The position numbers and the translations under genes are program-made. The notes beneath the pieces are model-generated. The model did not search any database. It was not told the origin of the DNA and saw only the letters and a list, made by a program, of their open reading frames with translations. Below, in pieces: positions 18,544-26,693 of a stretch of 64,000 bases of DNA; positions within the stretch are counted from its first letter, which is position 1; every line of letters begins with the position of its first letter. This stretch comes from Fusobacterium ulcerans (GTDB lineage: Bacteria; Fusobacteriota; Fusobacteriia; Fusobacteriales; Fusobacteriaceae), in NCBI RefSeq assembly GCF_003019675.1, contig NZ_CP028105.1, forward strand, positions 2,248,282 to 2,312,281. Reading direction: 5' to 3'.

Positions 18544-19180
18544 TGAAATTTTAAAATTTTCTGTAGAGGTAATTTTACAGGTTTTCAGATCCATAAATAA
18601 AAAAATAGATGAGCTGAAGGAGATAGGAGATATCTCTGGAATAGAAATACTTGAAAAAGATGTTATACCCAAATATGAAAAACTTTATGGAGGTTTAACA
18701 GGAGAAGCTGTTGAAAACTTTGATGAAGAACAATTCTCAGCTATTAAAAAATATATTGAAGATATAATGAAAGAAAATAATTTCAGTGAAGAATATATAA
18801 AAAATCAGATGGAATTGAGAGAGAAATTCAAAGGTGATTCTGGAGCTGAAGTAGTGAAAAGATTTTTCCAATATGAGAAAAAAGAGCTTGAAAAAACGAA
18901 GTATGAACTTTTAGACAGAGCAGATAAAATATTGGAAGAGGAAGAAAAACTTTCTATGGAGATGAAAAATGCAATTCAGGAAGAGGAGCAGATAGAATAT
19001 ATTTATAAACTTCAGCCTGTAAGAGCCGAATTCAGAAAAGCAGAGGAAAAAATATTAAAAGTACAGGAAAAATTAGATATCTTAAATAAAAGACTGGTAT
19101 CTGAATGGCCGTATGAAATATACGGAACTGTATCAAAAGATGAAATGTTAAAAACATATAATAAAATTATGAAAAAGTAA
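18521..19180 (+). CDS. Hypothetical coiled-coil protein
   Basis: A soluble protein of 219 residues, dominated by charged helices rich in E and K, with likely coiled coils at about residues 120-165 and 175-205. No signal peptide, membrane helix or known motif is seen. The start at 18521 is preferred because GGAG lies six bases upstream; ATG at 18509 is also possible (223 residues). It overlaps the end of the rRNA methyltransferase gene and is co-transcribed with the psd run. Function not recognised. Confidence 0.7.
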   Translation: MEKMVKNNEILKFSVEVILQVFRSINKKIDELKEIGDISGIEILEKDVIPKYEKLYGGLTGEAVENFDEEQFSAIKKYIEDIMKENNFSEEYIKNQMELREKFKGDSGAEVVKRFFQYEKKELEKTKYELLDRADKILEEEEKLSMEMKNAIQEEEQIEYIYKLQPVRAEFRKAEEKILKVQEKLDILNKRLVSEWPYEIYGTVSKDEMLKTYNKIMKK

Positions 19181-19222
19181 TTATGATTTTTAGAAAAGTA
19201 TGATAGAATTATGGAGGAGAAA

Positions 19223-19867
19223 ATGAAAATGGTAAAAATAGTGATATTACTATTAATAATTGCAGGAGGATTTTTCTATCATTCTAGAAAAAGTCGTTCA
19301 GCTGATTTAAAAATTAAGGAGGGAACAAAGGTGGCAAATATAGTATTAAATGCTAAAATAAAAACTTCAAAAGGGGATATAAATTTAAAATTAATTCCAG
19401 AAGCTGCACCAATGACAGTAACAAACTTTGTATATTTAGCAAAAAGAGGATATTATGATGGATTAATATTCCATAGAGTAATAGCAGACTTTATGATTCA
19501 AGGGGGAGACCCAACAGGAACAGGAGCAGGTGGACCTGGATACCAATTTGGAGATGAATTTGTTGAAGAGCTTACATTTAATGTACCAGGGAAATTAGCT
19601 ATGGCTAATGCAGGACCAGGGACAAATGGATCTCAATTCTTTATAACTCATGTACCAACAGAATGGCTTAACTATAAGCATACTATTTTTGGAGAAGTAG
19701 TTTCTGACGCTGACCAAGCTGTAGTTAATAAAGTTGCACAGGGAGATACTATTGAAACAATAGAAATCACTGGGGATGTAGATAAATTATTAGAAGCTAA
19801 CAAAGAAATGAAAGATAAAATGGATGAAATATTAGCTAAAACAATGCCAGAATTAAAAAAATACTAG
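19223..19867 (+). CDS. Cyclophilin-type peptidyl-prolyl isomerase, membrane-anchored or exported
   Basis: A 214-residue cyclophilin. An N-terminal hydrophobic segment (about residues 3-19) points to export or anchoring on the periplasmic side. The catalytic domain (about 40-185) shows [41 protein letters not shown] and HTIFGEV, with the active-site Arg, Phe, Met, Gln and His residues in place. A charged helical tail follows. It catalyses proline cis-trans isomerisation during folding of envelope proteins. The start at 19223 follows GGAGGA; 19211 is a less likely alternative. Confidence 0.93.
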   Translation: MKMVKIVILLLIIAGGFFYHSRKSRSADLKIKEGTKVANIVLNAKIKTSKGDINLKLIPEAAPMTVTNFVYLAKRGYYDGLIFHRVIADFMIQGGDPTGTGAGGPGYQFGDEFVEELTFNVPGKLAMANAGPGTNGSQFFITHVPTEWLNYKHTIFGEVVSDADQAVVNKVAQGDTIETIEITGDVDKLLEANKEMKDKMDEILAKTMPELKKY

Positions 19868-19876
19868 AAATAAAAA

Positions 19877-19931
19877 TAAAAGTCAACTGCCAGCTGTGTT
19901 ATTTAAACCAGTAGGTGGTTGACTTTTTTAA
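19877..19931. terminator. Bidirectional terminator
   Basis: AAAAGTCAAC (19877-19886) pairs with GTTGACTTTT (19918-19927), with a T run to the right and an A-rich left flank, between two convergent genes. Confidence 0.85.
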
Positions 19932-19940
19932 TTATTAGTT

Positions 19941-20528
19941 TTATTTTTCTTCTTCTATATGTAGTTTTTCTATACGGTTGTCAGGAATTATCCAGAGAAC
20001 AGCAGTGAGAGCATAGAAAAATAAAGAAATTACAGGAAGGAAAAATGCTGAAATTATTCCTGTAAGATATAAAATAGGAGAAATTTTCCCTTTTATATCA
20101 TTTCCAATAGCTTTTTTTAATTTTGAATTTTTACCTTGTGACTTTATAAGCAGATGTATTAAAATATAGTATGCTATGGAGCAGGCTAAAAGAACGCCCC
20201 CATACATCATAGCAGAGATTTCTGAGAAGTTTGTTTCACCCATCCAGCTTGTTGTAAATGGAATAAGGGAAAGCCAAAAGAGCAGGTGAGTATTTGCCCA
20301 GAGGATTTTTCCGTTTATCTTATTGACAACAGAGAAAGTGTGATGATGATTGTTCCAGTATATTCCCACATAGAGAAAGCTTAAAATATAACTAAAAAAT
20401 TTTGGAAATAAACTGGAGAGTTCAGAAATATCTGCTCTATGAGGTGCTTTTAATTCTAATACCATTATTGTTATAATGATGGCTATTACTCCATCACTAA
20501 ATGCTTCTATTCTATTTTTTCCAAACAT
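19941..20528 (-). CDS. TMEM175-family (DUF1211) membrane protein
   Basis: A 195-residue protein with about six helices. The N-terminal RIEAFSDGVIAIIITIMVLEL contains the diagnostic R-x3-FSD motif of bacterial TMEM175 potassium channels, followed by the SYILSFLYVGIYWNNHHH segment typical of the family. The protein probably forms a tetrameric K+-permeable channel; this is known for some relatives, not shown here. Start at 20528 is chosen because AAGGAG lies upstream; the longer reading from 20561 adds 11 residues without a ribosome site. Confidence 0.88.
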   Translation of the reverse strand: MFGKNRIEAFSDGVIAIIITIMVLELKAPHRADISELSSLFPKFFSYILSFLYVGIYWNNHHHTFSVVNKINGKILWANTHLLFWLSLIPFTTSWMGETNFSEISAMMYGGVLLACSIAYYILIHLLIKSQGKNSKLKKAIGNDIKGKISPILYLTGIISAFFLPVISLFFYALTAVLWIIPDNRIEKLHIEEEK

Positions 20529-20567
20529 AAGATTTTCTCCTTTTAAATATCTTTTAATCATTATATG

Positions 20568-20605
20568 AAAAAAAAGAGGAGATTCCTTTTTTAGAAATTC
20601 CTCTT
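20568..20605 (-). terminator. Terminator after mtnN
   Basis: On the minus strand AAGAGGA pairs with TCCTCTT, extended by short A-T pairs, followed by eight T. Confidence 0.7.
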
Positions 20606-20614
20606 CTTTGGAGA

Positions 20615-21316
20615 TTATAAATCATTTTTTAGTTCCTCTAAAACTGCCAGAACTATATCTTTAGATATAATAGATGCCTTGTCGCAGTTCTGTTCAAAAT
20701 TTTCTACTCCAGAGTGAGAAGCTGTATCTGTAATAGTTCGTATTGAAATAAATGGGATATTATTTACATAGCATACATGGGCGATACTTGCACTTTCCAT
20801 ATCAACAGAGAGAGGAGCATATTTTTTGTTTATTATTTCCCGCATATTCTTATCAATAAAACTTTCTCCAGTTACCATTTTACCAAAAATAACAGGATGA
20901 TTAACAGCTTGATTCTGTACAATTTTTTTTGCAGCAGCTAATAATTTTTCATCAGCATTAAAATAGATAGAAGGGAGCCAAGGGTGAAACTCTACCAGTA
21001 TATCATCAGCTACATCGTGATAAGCAAGTTGTGTTGATATAACTGTATCAAAAATTTTTATAGTTTTTTCCATTCCACCAGCTGTACCAGCACTGATAAT
21101 TGTATTTACATGATAAGAATCAATTAAAATCTGTGCAGCAACAGCAGCATTGACCTTGCATACACCACTGTATAGAACAACAACAGGAATATTATTTATT
21201 TCACCTTCATAAAATTTCAACATTGCTTTTTCTGTGATATGGCAGTTATGAATATGATTTAGAAAAGGTTCTAACTCAGAATCTCCAGCACAGATTATTC
21301 CAACTTTTAAAGCCAT
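20615..21316 (-). CDS. mtnN: 5'-methylthioadenosine/S-adenosylhomocysteine nucleosidase
   Basis: MtnN (Pfs) hydrolyses MTA and SAH to adenine plus the ribosyl thioether, in SAM recycling and upstream of AI-2. The 233-residue protein shows the family landmarks: GIICAGDSELEPF at the N-terminus, GVCKVNAAVAAQILID, SAGTAGG, VTGESFI, VDMESASIAHVCY (catalytic Glu) and the TDTASH motif with catalytic Asp. The start ATG follows AGGAGG. It lies 71 bp downstream of the peptide-binding protein gene and may be co-transcribed; a separate -10 (TATAAT on the minus strand, 21365-21360) is visible. Confidence 0.94.
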   Translation of the reverse strand: MALKVGIICAGDSELEPFLNHIHNCHITEKAMLKFYEGEINNIPVVVLYSGVCKVNAAVAAQILIDSYHVNTIISAGTAGGMEKTIKIFDTVISTQLAYHDVADDILVEFHPWLPSIYFNADEKLLAAAKKIVQNQAVNHPVIFGKMVTGESFIDKNMREIINKKYAPLSVDMESASIAHVCYVNNIPFISIRTITDTASHSGVENFEQNCDKASIISKDIVLAVLEELKNDL

Positions 21317-21387
21317 TTAATTCCTCCTGATTTATAGATTAATTTACTCACACTTTATCATTATATTTTTCCAGAGGGGGAGTTTTA

Positions 21388-22926
21388 CTACTCAGTTACA
21401 TAGACATTTGTAAGATCTAAATAACCATTATTTTTCATAATAAGATTATGAATATTTTTTCTCATTCCAAGATTTAGTTTTGGATAAAGAATAGTGTAGT
21501 GAGGAAGCTCTTCTTGTAATATCTCCTGAGCCTTTCCATAAAGTTCTTTTCTAACTTTAGGATCCATTGTTATTCTAGCTTTATCAAGAGTATCATCTAA
21601 ATCTTTATTTACAAAAGCAGTTACATTCATAGAACCTTTTATTTGAGATGAATGGAAAAGAGGATACATAGTTTTATCACAATCTCCATTGGCAGTGTTC
21701 CATGACATATAGAAAATAGGTTTTACTTCATTTTCATTTTCAATCATTTTGATATAAGTAGCCCATTGGAAAACTTTAATCTCAGTATTGATTCCTATTT
21801 CTCTCAACTGCTCCTGAATAATAACACAAGCATCAATTCTTGCAGAATCATCACTTACCCATAAGTCAATATTGAAACCATTAGGATACCCAGCTTCTGT
21901 TAAAAGTTCTTTTGCTTTGGCAATATTCAAATCATATTTCTTAGCATCAGGATTGAAATCTGTCATAGCAGGAGGAACTACAGAAGTTCCAGGAGTAGCA
22001 GAATCTCCATATATAGCTTGAGTGATAGCTTTATTATCTATTGCATAAGCTATTGCCTGTCTCACTCTCTTATCTTTCAATAATTCATTTTTAGTATCAA
22101 ATCCAACAAACTGGCTAGTAGGAGCTTCAACTTCTATATAATCTAAAGAGTTGTTGTCTTTAATAGATTTCAGATCCATAACTCCCATATCTAATGATAT
22201 ATCAGCTTCACCAGTTTCCAGCATAATCATTCTGCTGTTGTTTTCAGTTATGAACTTAATAACTACTTCTTTAAGTTTTGAAATAGTCCCATAGTAATCA
22301 TCAAATCTTTCCATAGTAAGTCTGTTTCCTATATCCCATGATTTAAATTTGAATTGTCCAGTTCCTACAGGGTTAGTAAGAAATACATCTTCTGAAGCTT
22401 CAACGAGTTTTTTATTAATTATTGAAGAATTTGTAATACTAAGCTGATTTAAAAGACTTCCAAAAGGAGTATCTGTAGTTATCTTGATAGTGTTTTCATC
22501 AATTACAGTTACCTCTTTTATAGGAGTAAAATTATAAGCACATTGAGGAAGACTTCTTGCTCTATCCAAAGAAAACTTTACATCTTCAGCAGTCATAATA
22601 TCTCCATTATGGAATTTAACATTTTTCTTTAAGTGAAATACTGTATTTAAAGGATCAACAGATTCCCAGCTTTCAGCTAATCCTGGAAGCAGATTAAGGT
22701 CTTTATCCATAGTTATTAAAGTATCAAACATAAGCTGAATTATTTTATTAGAAACTGAATCAGTACTTTTTTGTGGATCAAGAGTTTTGATTTCAGCTTT
22801 CTGAGCAATAACTAAAGTATCTTTCAATTTAGTCTCTGATGAAGTTTCAGATTTTATAGCTTTTGTTCCTCCAAGTAATAAAGCAAATGTAAGTAAAAAA
22901 ATCACAGCCAATAGTTTCTTTTTCAT
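21388..22926 (-). CDS. Family 5 extracellular solute-binding protein (peptide-type)
   Basis: A 512-residue periplasmic binding protein of the DppA/OppA family (SBP_bac_5). A signal peptide (about residues 1-24) has no lipobox cysteine, so cleavage by signal peptidase I is likely. The mature part has the typical pattern: LKDTLVIAQKAEIKTLDPQ, SVSNKIIQLMFDTLIT, the KFHNGDIMTAEDVKFSLDR signature, NPVGTGQFKFKSWD, and KRVRQAIAYAID. No permease or ATPase gene is nearby, so it is an orphan that must share a transporter encoded elsewhere. Start at 22926 follows GAGGGGGA. Its leader encodes three consecutive Trp codons and an attenuator, which suggests control by tryptophan supply. Confidence 0.92.
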   Translation of the reverse strand: MKKKLLAVIFLLTFALLLGGTKAIKSETSSETKLKDTLVIAQKAEIKTLDPQKSTDSVSNKIIQLMFDTLITMDKDLNLLPGLAESWESVDPLNTVFHLKKNVKFHNGDIMTAEDVKFSLDRARSLPQCAYNFTPIKEVTVIDENTIKITTDTPFGSLLNQLSITNSSIINKKLVEASEDVFLTNPVGTGQFKFKSWDIGNRLTMERFDDYYGTISKLKEVVIKFITENNSRMIMLETGEADISLDMGVMDLKSIKDNNSLDYIEVEAPTSQFVGFDTKNELLKDKRVRQAIAYAIDNKAITQAIYGDSATPGTSVVPPAMTDFNPDAKKYDLNIAKAKELLTEAGYPNGFNIDLWVSDDSARIDACVIIQEQLREIGINTEIKVFQWATYIKMIENENEVKPIFYMSWNTANGDCDKTMYPLFHSSQIKGSMNVTAFVNKDLDDTLDKARITMDPKVRKELYGKAQEILQEELPHYTILYPKLNLGMRKNIHNLIMKNNGYLDLTNVYVTE

Positions 22927-22967
22927 TTTTGTTTCCCCCTCGGTATCATTTAAAAGTTCTTTAAGAA

Positions 22968-22997
22968 TAAAAAAAAGCAATCTGGTTAGATTGCTTT
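22968..22997 (-). terminator. Attenuator terminator ahead of the solute-binding protein gene
   Basis: On the minus strand AAAGCAATCT pairs perfectly with AGATTGCTTT over the loop AACC, followed by a run of T. It lies after the leader peptide stop and about 42 bases before the gene's start, so it would stop transcription before the gene. Confidence 0.85.
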
Positions 22998-23214
22998 AAA
23001 AACAAGTGATATTTCTCATATATATCATGTGTGCTCCAAAAAACATGATGTATATAAATTTAGATTTATATATTCAAATATTTTAAAGGAGTTTACACAG
23101 AAGTATAAAAGTTATCAAAAGACGCAAGCTTATATCTAACATTAAAAATTTCTGTATGCAGTTTTTCTGTGCAGCTCCACCACCAATATTGGAATACAGT
23201 GTTTAAGTTAGATA
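22985..23214 (-). promoter_or_regulatory. Trp-codon leader attenuator: alternative pairing segments
   Basis: Minus-strand segment 1 is TATCTAAC (23214-23207). Segment 2 is GTTAGATATAAGCTT (23140-23126). Segment 3 is AAGCAATCTAAC (22996-22985), which covers the left arm and loop of the terminator. Segment 2 can pair with segment 1 (8 bp, GTTAGATA) or with segment 3 (7 bp plus GCTT:AAGC), so the two folds exclude each other. An additional stem joins GTTATCA near the ribosome site to TGATAAC further down, and a strong hairpin (23017-23056) precedes the terminator. Confidence 0.7.
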
Positions 23215-23221
23215 ATGTCAT
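23093..23221 (-). CDS. Trp-rich leader peptide (42 aa)
   Basis: A short frame with a strong ribosome site (AGGAGG, eight bases before ATG) encodes 42 residues. Codons 13-15 are three tryptophan codons in a row (QYWWWSC, codons at 23185-23177). Tryptophan is rare in this genome, so three in a row in a short leader is a strong sign of an attenuation sensor. It lies behind a consensus promoter and ahead of a terminator and the solute-binding protein gene. A second in-frame ATG seven codons upstream (23242) has no ribosome site. It resembles trp-type leaders in principle, not in sequence. Confidence 0.8.
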   Translation of the reverse strand: MTLSNLNTVFQYWWWSCTEKLHTEIFNVRYKLASFDNFYTSV

Positions 23222-23261
23222 ATTGATAACCTCCTTTTTCATAGTCTTATTTCTTGTAATG

Positions 23262-23290
23262 AGTATATGCTATATTTTTTTAAAAGTCAA
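23262..23290 (-). promoter_or_regulatory. Promoter of the Trp leader / solute-binding protein transcript
   Basis: On the minus strand TTGACT (23290-23285), 17-bp spacer, TATACT (23267-23262). It starts just after the pdxT stop and fires into the Trp leader. Confidence 0.85.
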
Positions 23291-23297
23291 CTATTTT

Positions 23298-23867
23298 TTA
23301 TTTTTTTTTTACAATATCCAGAAAATATTCATGAACAGAAGTATCATCTGTAAGCTCTGGGTGGAAAGATACAGCCAGCATATTTTTTTCTCTCACAGCA
23401 GTTATATTTCCATTTACAACTGATAATATCTCTGCTCCTTCTTTTATATTTTCTACATAGGGAGCTCTGATAAATACCATTTTCACTTTTTTATCTATTC
23501 CTTTAAAATCTCCTAATGTTTCAAAACTTCCAAGCTGTCTTCCATAAGCATTTCTTTTAACTTCTATTCCCATAACTCCTAAATGTACAACATCACTGTT
23601 TGAAAGTTTTTCAGCGAGAAGTATCATACCAGAACAAGTACCAAATACAGGAAAGCCATTTTTTATTTTTTCTTTGAGAGGTTCAAGAATATCAAAGTCT
23701 CTTAAAAGTTTTCCCATAGCTGTACTTTCTCCACCAGGAAGAATTATCCCATCAATATCTTTTAGCTGTTCTTTTGTTTTTACTAGACAGTTATCTATAT
23801 TTAGGGAATCAAGGATATTTTTATGCTCTTGGAAAGCTCCTTGGAGAGCTAAAATTCCTATTTTCAT
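23298..23867 (-). CDS. pdxT: Pyridoxal 5'-phosphate synthase glutaminase subunit PdxT
   Basis: PdxT releases ammonia from glutamine and passes it to PdxS for vitamin B6 synthesis. The product of 189 residues begins with the canonical MKIGILALQGAFQEH; this ATG at 23867 follows GAGG, while a TTG at 23876 is a weaker alternative. Catalytic Cys is in FGTCSGMILLA, LPGGESTAMGKLL is present, and the His-Glu pair is in VSFHPELTDD near the end. It lies two bases after the pdxS stop. Confidence 0.97.
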   Translation of the reverse strand: MKIGILALQGAFQEHKNILDSLNIDNCLVKTKEQLKDIDGIILPGGESTAMGKLLRDFDILEPLKEKIKNGFPVFGTCSGMILLAEKLSNSDVVHLGVMGIEVKRNAYGRQLGSFETLGDFKGIDKKVKMVFIRAPYVENIKEGAEILSVVNGNITAVREKNMLAVSFHPELTDDTSVHEYFLDIVKKK

Positions 23868-23869
23868 AA

Positions 23870-24745
23870 TTACCAACCTCTTTTAGCCATTTTCTCATCT
23901 TCAGCAAGAGAATAAACATTGATACCTACCATTGCTTCTCCTAGATCTTCTGATATTTCAGCAAGAATTTTCGGATCATTGTAATTTGTTACAGCTTTTA
24001 CAATAGCAGCAGCCCTCTTTGCCGGGTCGCCAGATTTGAATATTCCAGAACCAACAAAGACACCATCACAACCAAGCTGCATCATAAGAGCTGCATCAGC
24101 AGGTGTAGCCACCCCACCAGCAGCAAAGTTTACCACAGGAAGTTTTCCATTGTTATGAACATATTTTACTAAATCATATGGAGCTCCTAATTCCTTTGCA
24201 ATATGATAAAGTTCAGATTCAGGAGAAGATACTACTTTTCTGATATCTTCATTTAGTGTTCTCATATGTTTTACAGCTTCAATGACATCTCCAGTTCCAG
24301 GCTCCCCCTTAGTTCTTATCATACTTGCTCCTTCAGATATTCTTCTTAGAGCTTCTCCTAGATTTCTTGATCCACATACAAATGGAACTTTAAATAATGT
24401 TTTATCCACATGGAATCTGTCATCAGCAGGAGTAAGAACTTCACTTTCGTCAATATAATCTATTTCAAGAGCTTCAAGTATTTGAGCTTCTACAAAGTGA
24501 CCAATTCTCACTTTAGCCATTACAGGAATAGAAACAGCAGCCTGTATCTCTTTTATCATTTTCGGATCAGACATTCTTGCTACTCCGCCATTTTTTCTTA
24601 TATCAGCAGGAACTCTTTCCAATGCCATAACAGCACAGGCACCAGCTTCTTCAGCTATTTTAGCTTCAGCAGCTGTAGTTACATCCATTATTACTCCACC
24701 TTTTAACATTTGAGCTAAGTTTTTATTTAAATCATATCTTGACAT
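23870..24745 (-). CDS. pdxS: Pyridoxal 5'-phosphate synthase lyase subunit PdxS
   Basis: PdxS condenses ribose 5-phosphate, glyceraldehyde 3-phosphate and ammonia to PLP; it forms a dodecamer decorated with PdxT. The 291-residue product is full length, with [30 protein letters not shown], the catalytic lysines in MAKVRIGH and [26 protein letters not shown] and [15 protein letters not shown]. It is first in the pdxST operon and divergent from pdxR, its probable regulator. Confidence 0.98.
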   Translation of the reverse strand: MSRYDLNKNLAQMLKGGVIMDVTTAAEAKIAEEAGACAVMALERVPADIRKNGGVARMSDPKMIKEIQAAVSIPVMAKVRIGHFVEAQILEALEIDYIDESEVLTPADDRFHVDKTLFKVPFVCGSRNLGEALRRISEGASMIRTKGEPGTGDVIEAVKHMRTLNEDIRKVVSSPESELYHIAKELGAPYDLVKYVHNNGKLPVVNFAAGGVATPADAALMMQLGCDGVFVGSGIFKSGDPAKRAAAIVKAVTNYNDPKILAEISEDLGEAMVGINVYSLAEDEKMAKRGW

Positions 24746-24799
24746 ATTCTTCCCTCCATATATTTATTGATTATTTTTTTGATTAATATTATAATAAGA

Positions 24800-24899
24800 G
24801 TATCGATACAATCTATTAAAAAATTAATTTTCTAATGATAGTATCACATAAAATATAAAATTATTCAATTCTAAAAACTATTAAGTGTACCGTTACAAT
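24800..24899. promoter_or_regulatory. Candidate PdxR sites between pdxS and pdxR
   Basis: A 13-bp direct repeat, GTAYCGWTACAAT, occurs at 24800-24812 and 24887-24899, with a half-similar GTATCACAT at 24841-24849 between them. The left copy overlaps the pdxS promoter: its -10 TATAAT lies at 24793-24788 and the -35 is weak. MocR-type regulators of pdxST are known to bind two or three repeats in such divergent regions. Confidence 0.5.
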
Positions 24900-24916
24900 T
24901 TTTTCTTGGAGGAATA

Positions 24917-26305
24917 ATGAAAATAGAACTGCCTGTGGAGAATGGGGAAAAAATATATCTTCAGCTTTATTATAAATTAAAAGAAATGATAGAAAATGGA
25001 GAGATAAAAGGAAAAATATTTTCTATAAGAGAGCTTGCTAAAAATTTAGGAGTGAGTATCTCAACAGTGGTAAAGGCCTATGAACAGCTGGAAAAAAATG
25101 GATATATATATCTTCGTGGAGGGAGCGGAGCTTATGTAAAATACAACAGAGAAAAAAAGTTTTATCTGGAAGATCATATGGAAAATGAAATATTCAGATA
25201 TGGTTATTTTTCTTCTGAGTACAGAATAGATTTTTCTACTGCGTCCCCTAATGCTGATTTTTTTCCTGTGGAAGAACTGAAAAAAGCTATCAATTATATT
25301 TTAGACAGAGATGGAGGGAAAGCTCTCCTTTATGAAAATCCACAAGGTTATTTGGAGCTTCGTAAGACTATAAAAAAAGAACTGAAAGCTGATGGGATAG
25401 ATGTAGAGATAAAAGATATTCAAATAATGTCAGGTGCTCAGCAGGGGATAGATATATTGAGTAAAATATTGATTTATCCGGGAGATATAGTAGTCACAGA
25501 AGACCCAGCATATAAAGGGGCAGTTATAAGTTTTAAAAATAATGGGGCAAAAGTAGAAAGAGTAGCAATGAAAAAAGATGGACTTGACTTAAAGGAGCTG
25601 GAAGGTATTTTAAAGAGAGATAAAATAAAATTTATATATACAGCAGCTACTTTTCATAATCCTACAGGAATATCAATTTCAGAAAAAAAGAGAGTGGAGC
25701 TTTTAGATCTGGCTGAAAAATATAATTTCTACATCATAGAAGATGATTGCAGCTCTGATATATATTTTGATGAAAAAAAAATAAGAAGTATAAAAAGCTA
25801 TGATAAAAATGATAGGGTCATATATATAAAAAGCTATTCTAAAGTGTTCATGCCTGGCTTTAGGCTTGGATTTATGGTAGCTCCAGAAAAAATAGCAAAC
25901 TCTGTATTAGCAGGGAAATATTCCAGTGACATTTCTAACTCAGGATTGAATCAGAGAGTTTTTCAATATTTTCTTGAAAATGGTATATGGAATGAACATA
26001 TAGAAAAATCCAGAAAAGAGTTTCATAAAAAACAAAAATATATGTATCACAGACTTAAAAAAATAGAGAACATAAAAATCAACAAACCAAAAGGTGGCAT
26101 GTGCTTCTGGATAGAGCTTCCAAAAGAAATAACAGGGGAAGCTGTGTATATGAAACTTGCTAAAAGAGGGGTAGGAATACTTCCAGGGGTAGTTTTTTCA
26201 GAAAAATCATATAACTATATAAGATTAAGTTTTGCTCAATGTAATGAAAAAGAGATAGATGAGGGAATAGAAATATTGGAAAAAGTAATTGATGAATTGA
26301 GATAA
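24917..26305 (+). CDS. pdxR: MocR/PdxR-type transcriptional regulator
   Basis: A 462-residue protein with an N-terminal GntR winged helix (about residues 10-75; SIRELAKNLGVSISTVVKAYEQLEKNG split over two lines) joined to a class I aminotransferase-like domain (about 105-460). The latter keeps the PLP lysine in YIKSYSKVFMPGFRLGF and the GAQQGID, HNPTG and EDDCSSDIYF motifs. It senses PLP and usually activates pdxST. Its position, divergent from pdxST, makes this function likely. ATG follows TTGGAGGA. Confidence 0.92.
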   Translation: MKIELPVENGEKIYLQLYYKLKEMIENGEIKGKIFSIRELAKNLGVSISTVVKAYEQLEKNGYIYLRGGSGAYVKYNREKKFYLEDHMENEIFRYGYFSSEYRIDFSTASPNADFFPVEELKKAINYILDRDGGKALLYENPQGYLELRKTIKKELKADGIDVEIKDIQIMSGAQQGIDILSKILIYPGDIVVTEDPAYKGAVISFKNNGAKVERVAMKKDGLDLKELEGILKRDKIKFIYTAATFHNPTGISISEKKRVELLDLAEKYNFYIIEDDCSSDIYFDEKKIRSIKSYDKNDRVIYIKSYSKVFMPGFRLGFMVAPEKIANSVLAGKYSSDISNSGLNQRVFQYFLENGIWNEHIEKSRKEFHKKQKYMYHRLKKIENIKINKPKGGMCFWIELPKEITGEAVYMKLAKRGVGILPGVVFSEKSYNYIRLSFAQCNEKEIDEGIEILEKVIDELR

Positions 26306-26318
26306 GGAGAAGAGAATT

Positions 26319-26420
26319 ATGTTTAATAGAAAAGATAGAAATACAAAAAGAATAAAAATAAAGCTGGTGATATTAGCTGTTTTGGTAGTAGTAGCCTTTG
26401 GAATGAAATATTTTAGATAA
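26319..26420 (+). CDS. Small single-pass membrane protein (33 aa)
   Basis: A 33-codon frame starts 14 bases after pdxR with a clear ribosome site (AAGGAG). The N-terminal half is strongly basic (RKDRNTKRIKIK) and the second half is one hydrophobic helix (LVILAVLVVVAFGMKYF), so it is a plausible small inner-membrane protein with the N-terminus inside. It was too short for ordinary gene calling. Function unknown; co-transcription with pdxR is likely. Confidence 0.5.
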   Translation: MFNRKDRNTKRIKIKLVILAVLVVVAFGMKYFR

Positions 26421-26444
26421 AATAAAAAGAGAGATACCTATAAA

Positions 26445-26690
26445 AAGCTAGATTAAATTTTAGAAATTTGGAAATTAGAAAGGTTTATGCAATTAATGAA
26501 GTAAGTAAAACGTAAAAAACAGTATGTTTGAACGAAGTGAGTTTCCAGTAATTAAGCAGTTAAAATTTTAACTGCTATAATTACTGAGATGCAACAGTGG
26601 AACTGTTGTAATCCTTTAACTATTTTTTTATGTTTTAAGAACAAAATTAATAATAAACCTTTCTACTGGAAAAGTTTTAAAATTATATTT
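26445..26690. repeat. Long hairpin repeat, copy A (246 bp)
   Basis: The first about 100 bases and the last about 60 bases are nearly identical to the copy at 39752-39921. The ends are inverted relatives of each other (left TTTGGAAATTAGAAAGGTTT; right AAACCTTTCTACTGGAAAAG), so the whole element folds into one long hairpin. Copy A has an extra about 80 bases in the middle that form two more hairpins. It lies between the small membrane protein and the CysZ-like gene. No coding capacity. Confidence 0.75.
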
Positions 26691-26693
26691 ATA

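Noticed and set aside
22968-23300. T-box riboswitch ahead of the solute-binding protein gene
   Set aside because: The conserved T-box bulge (AGGGTGGNACCGCG type) is absent; a translated Trp leader explains the region better.
23169-23423. 84-residue frame on the plus strand over the Trp leader
   Set aside because: It lies across the promoter, leader and pdxT end in the opposite direction, has no ribosome site and no protein-like composition; the minus-strand leader explains the region.
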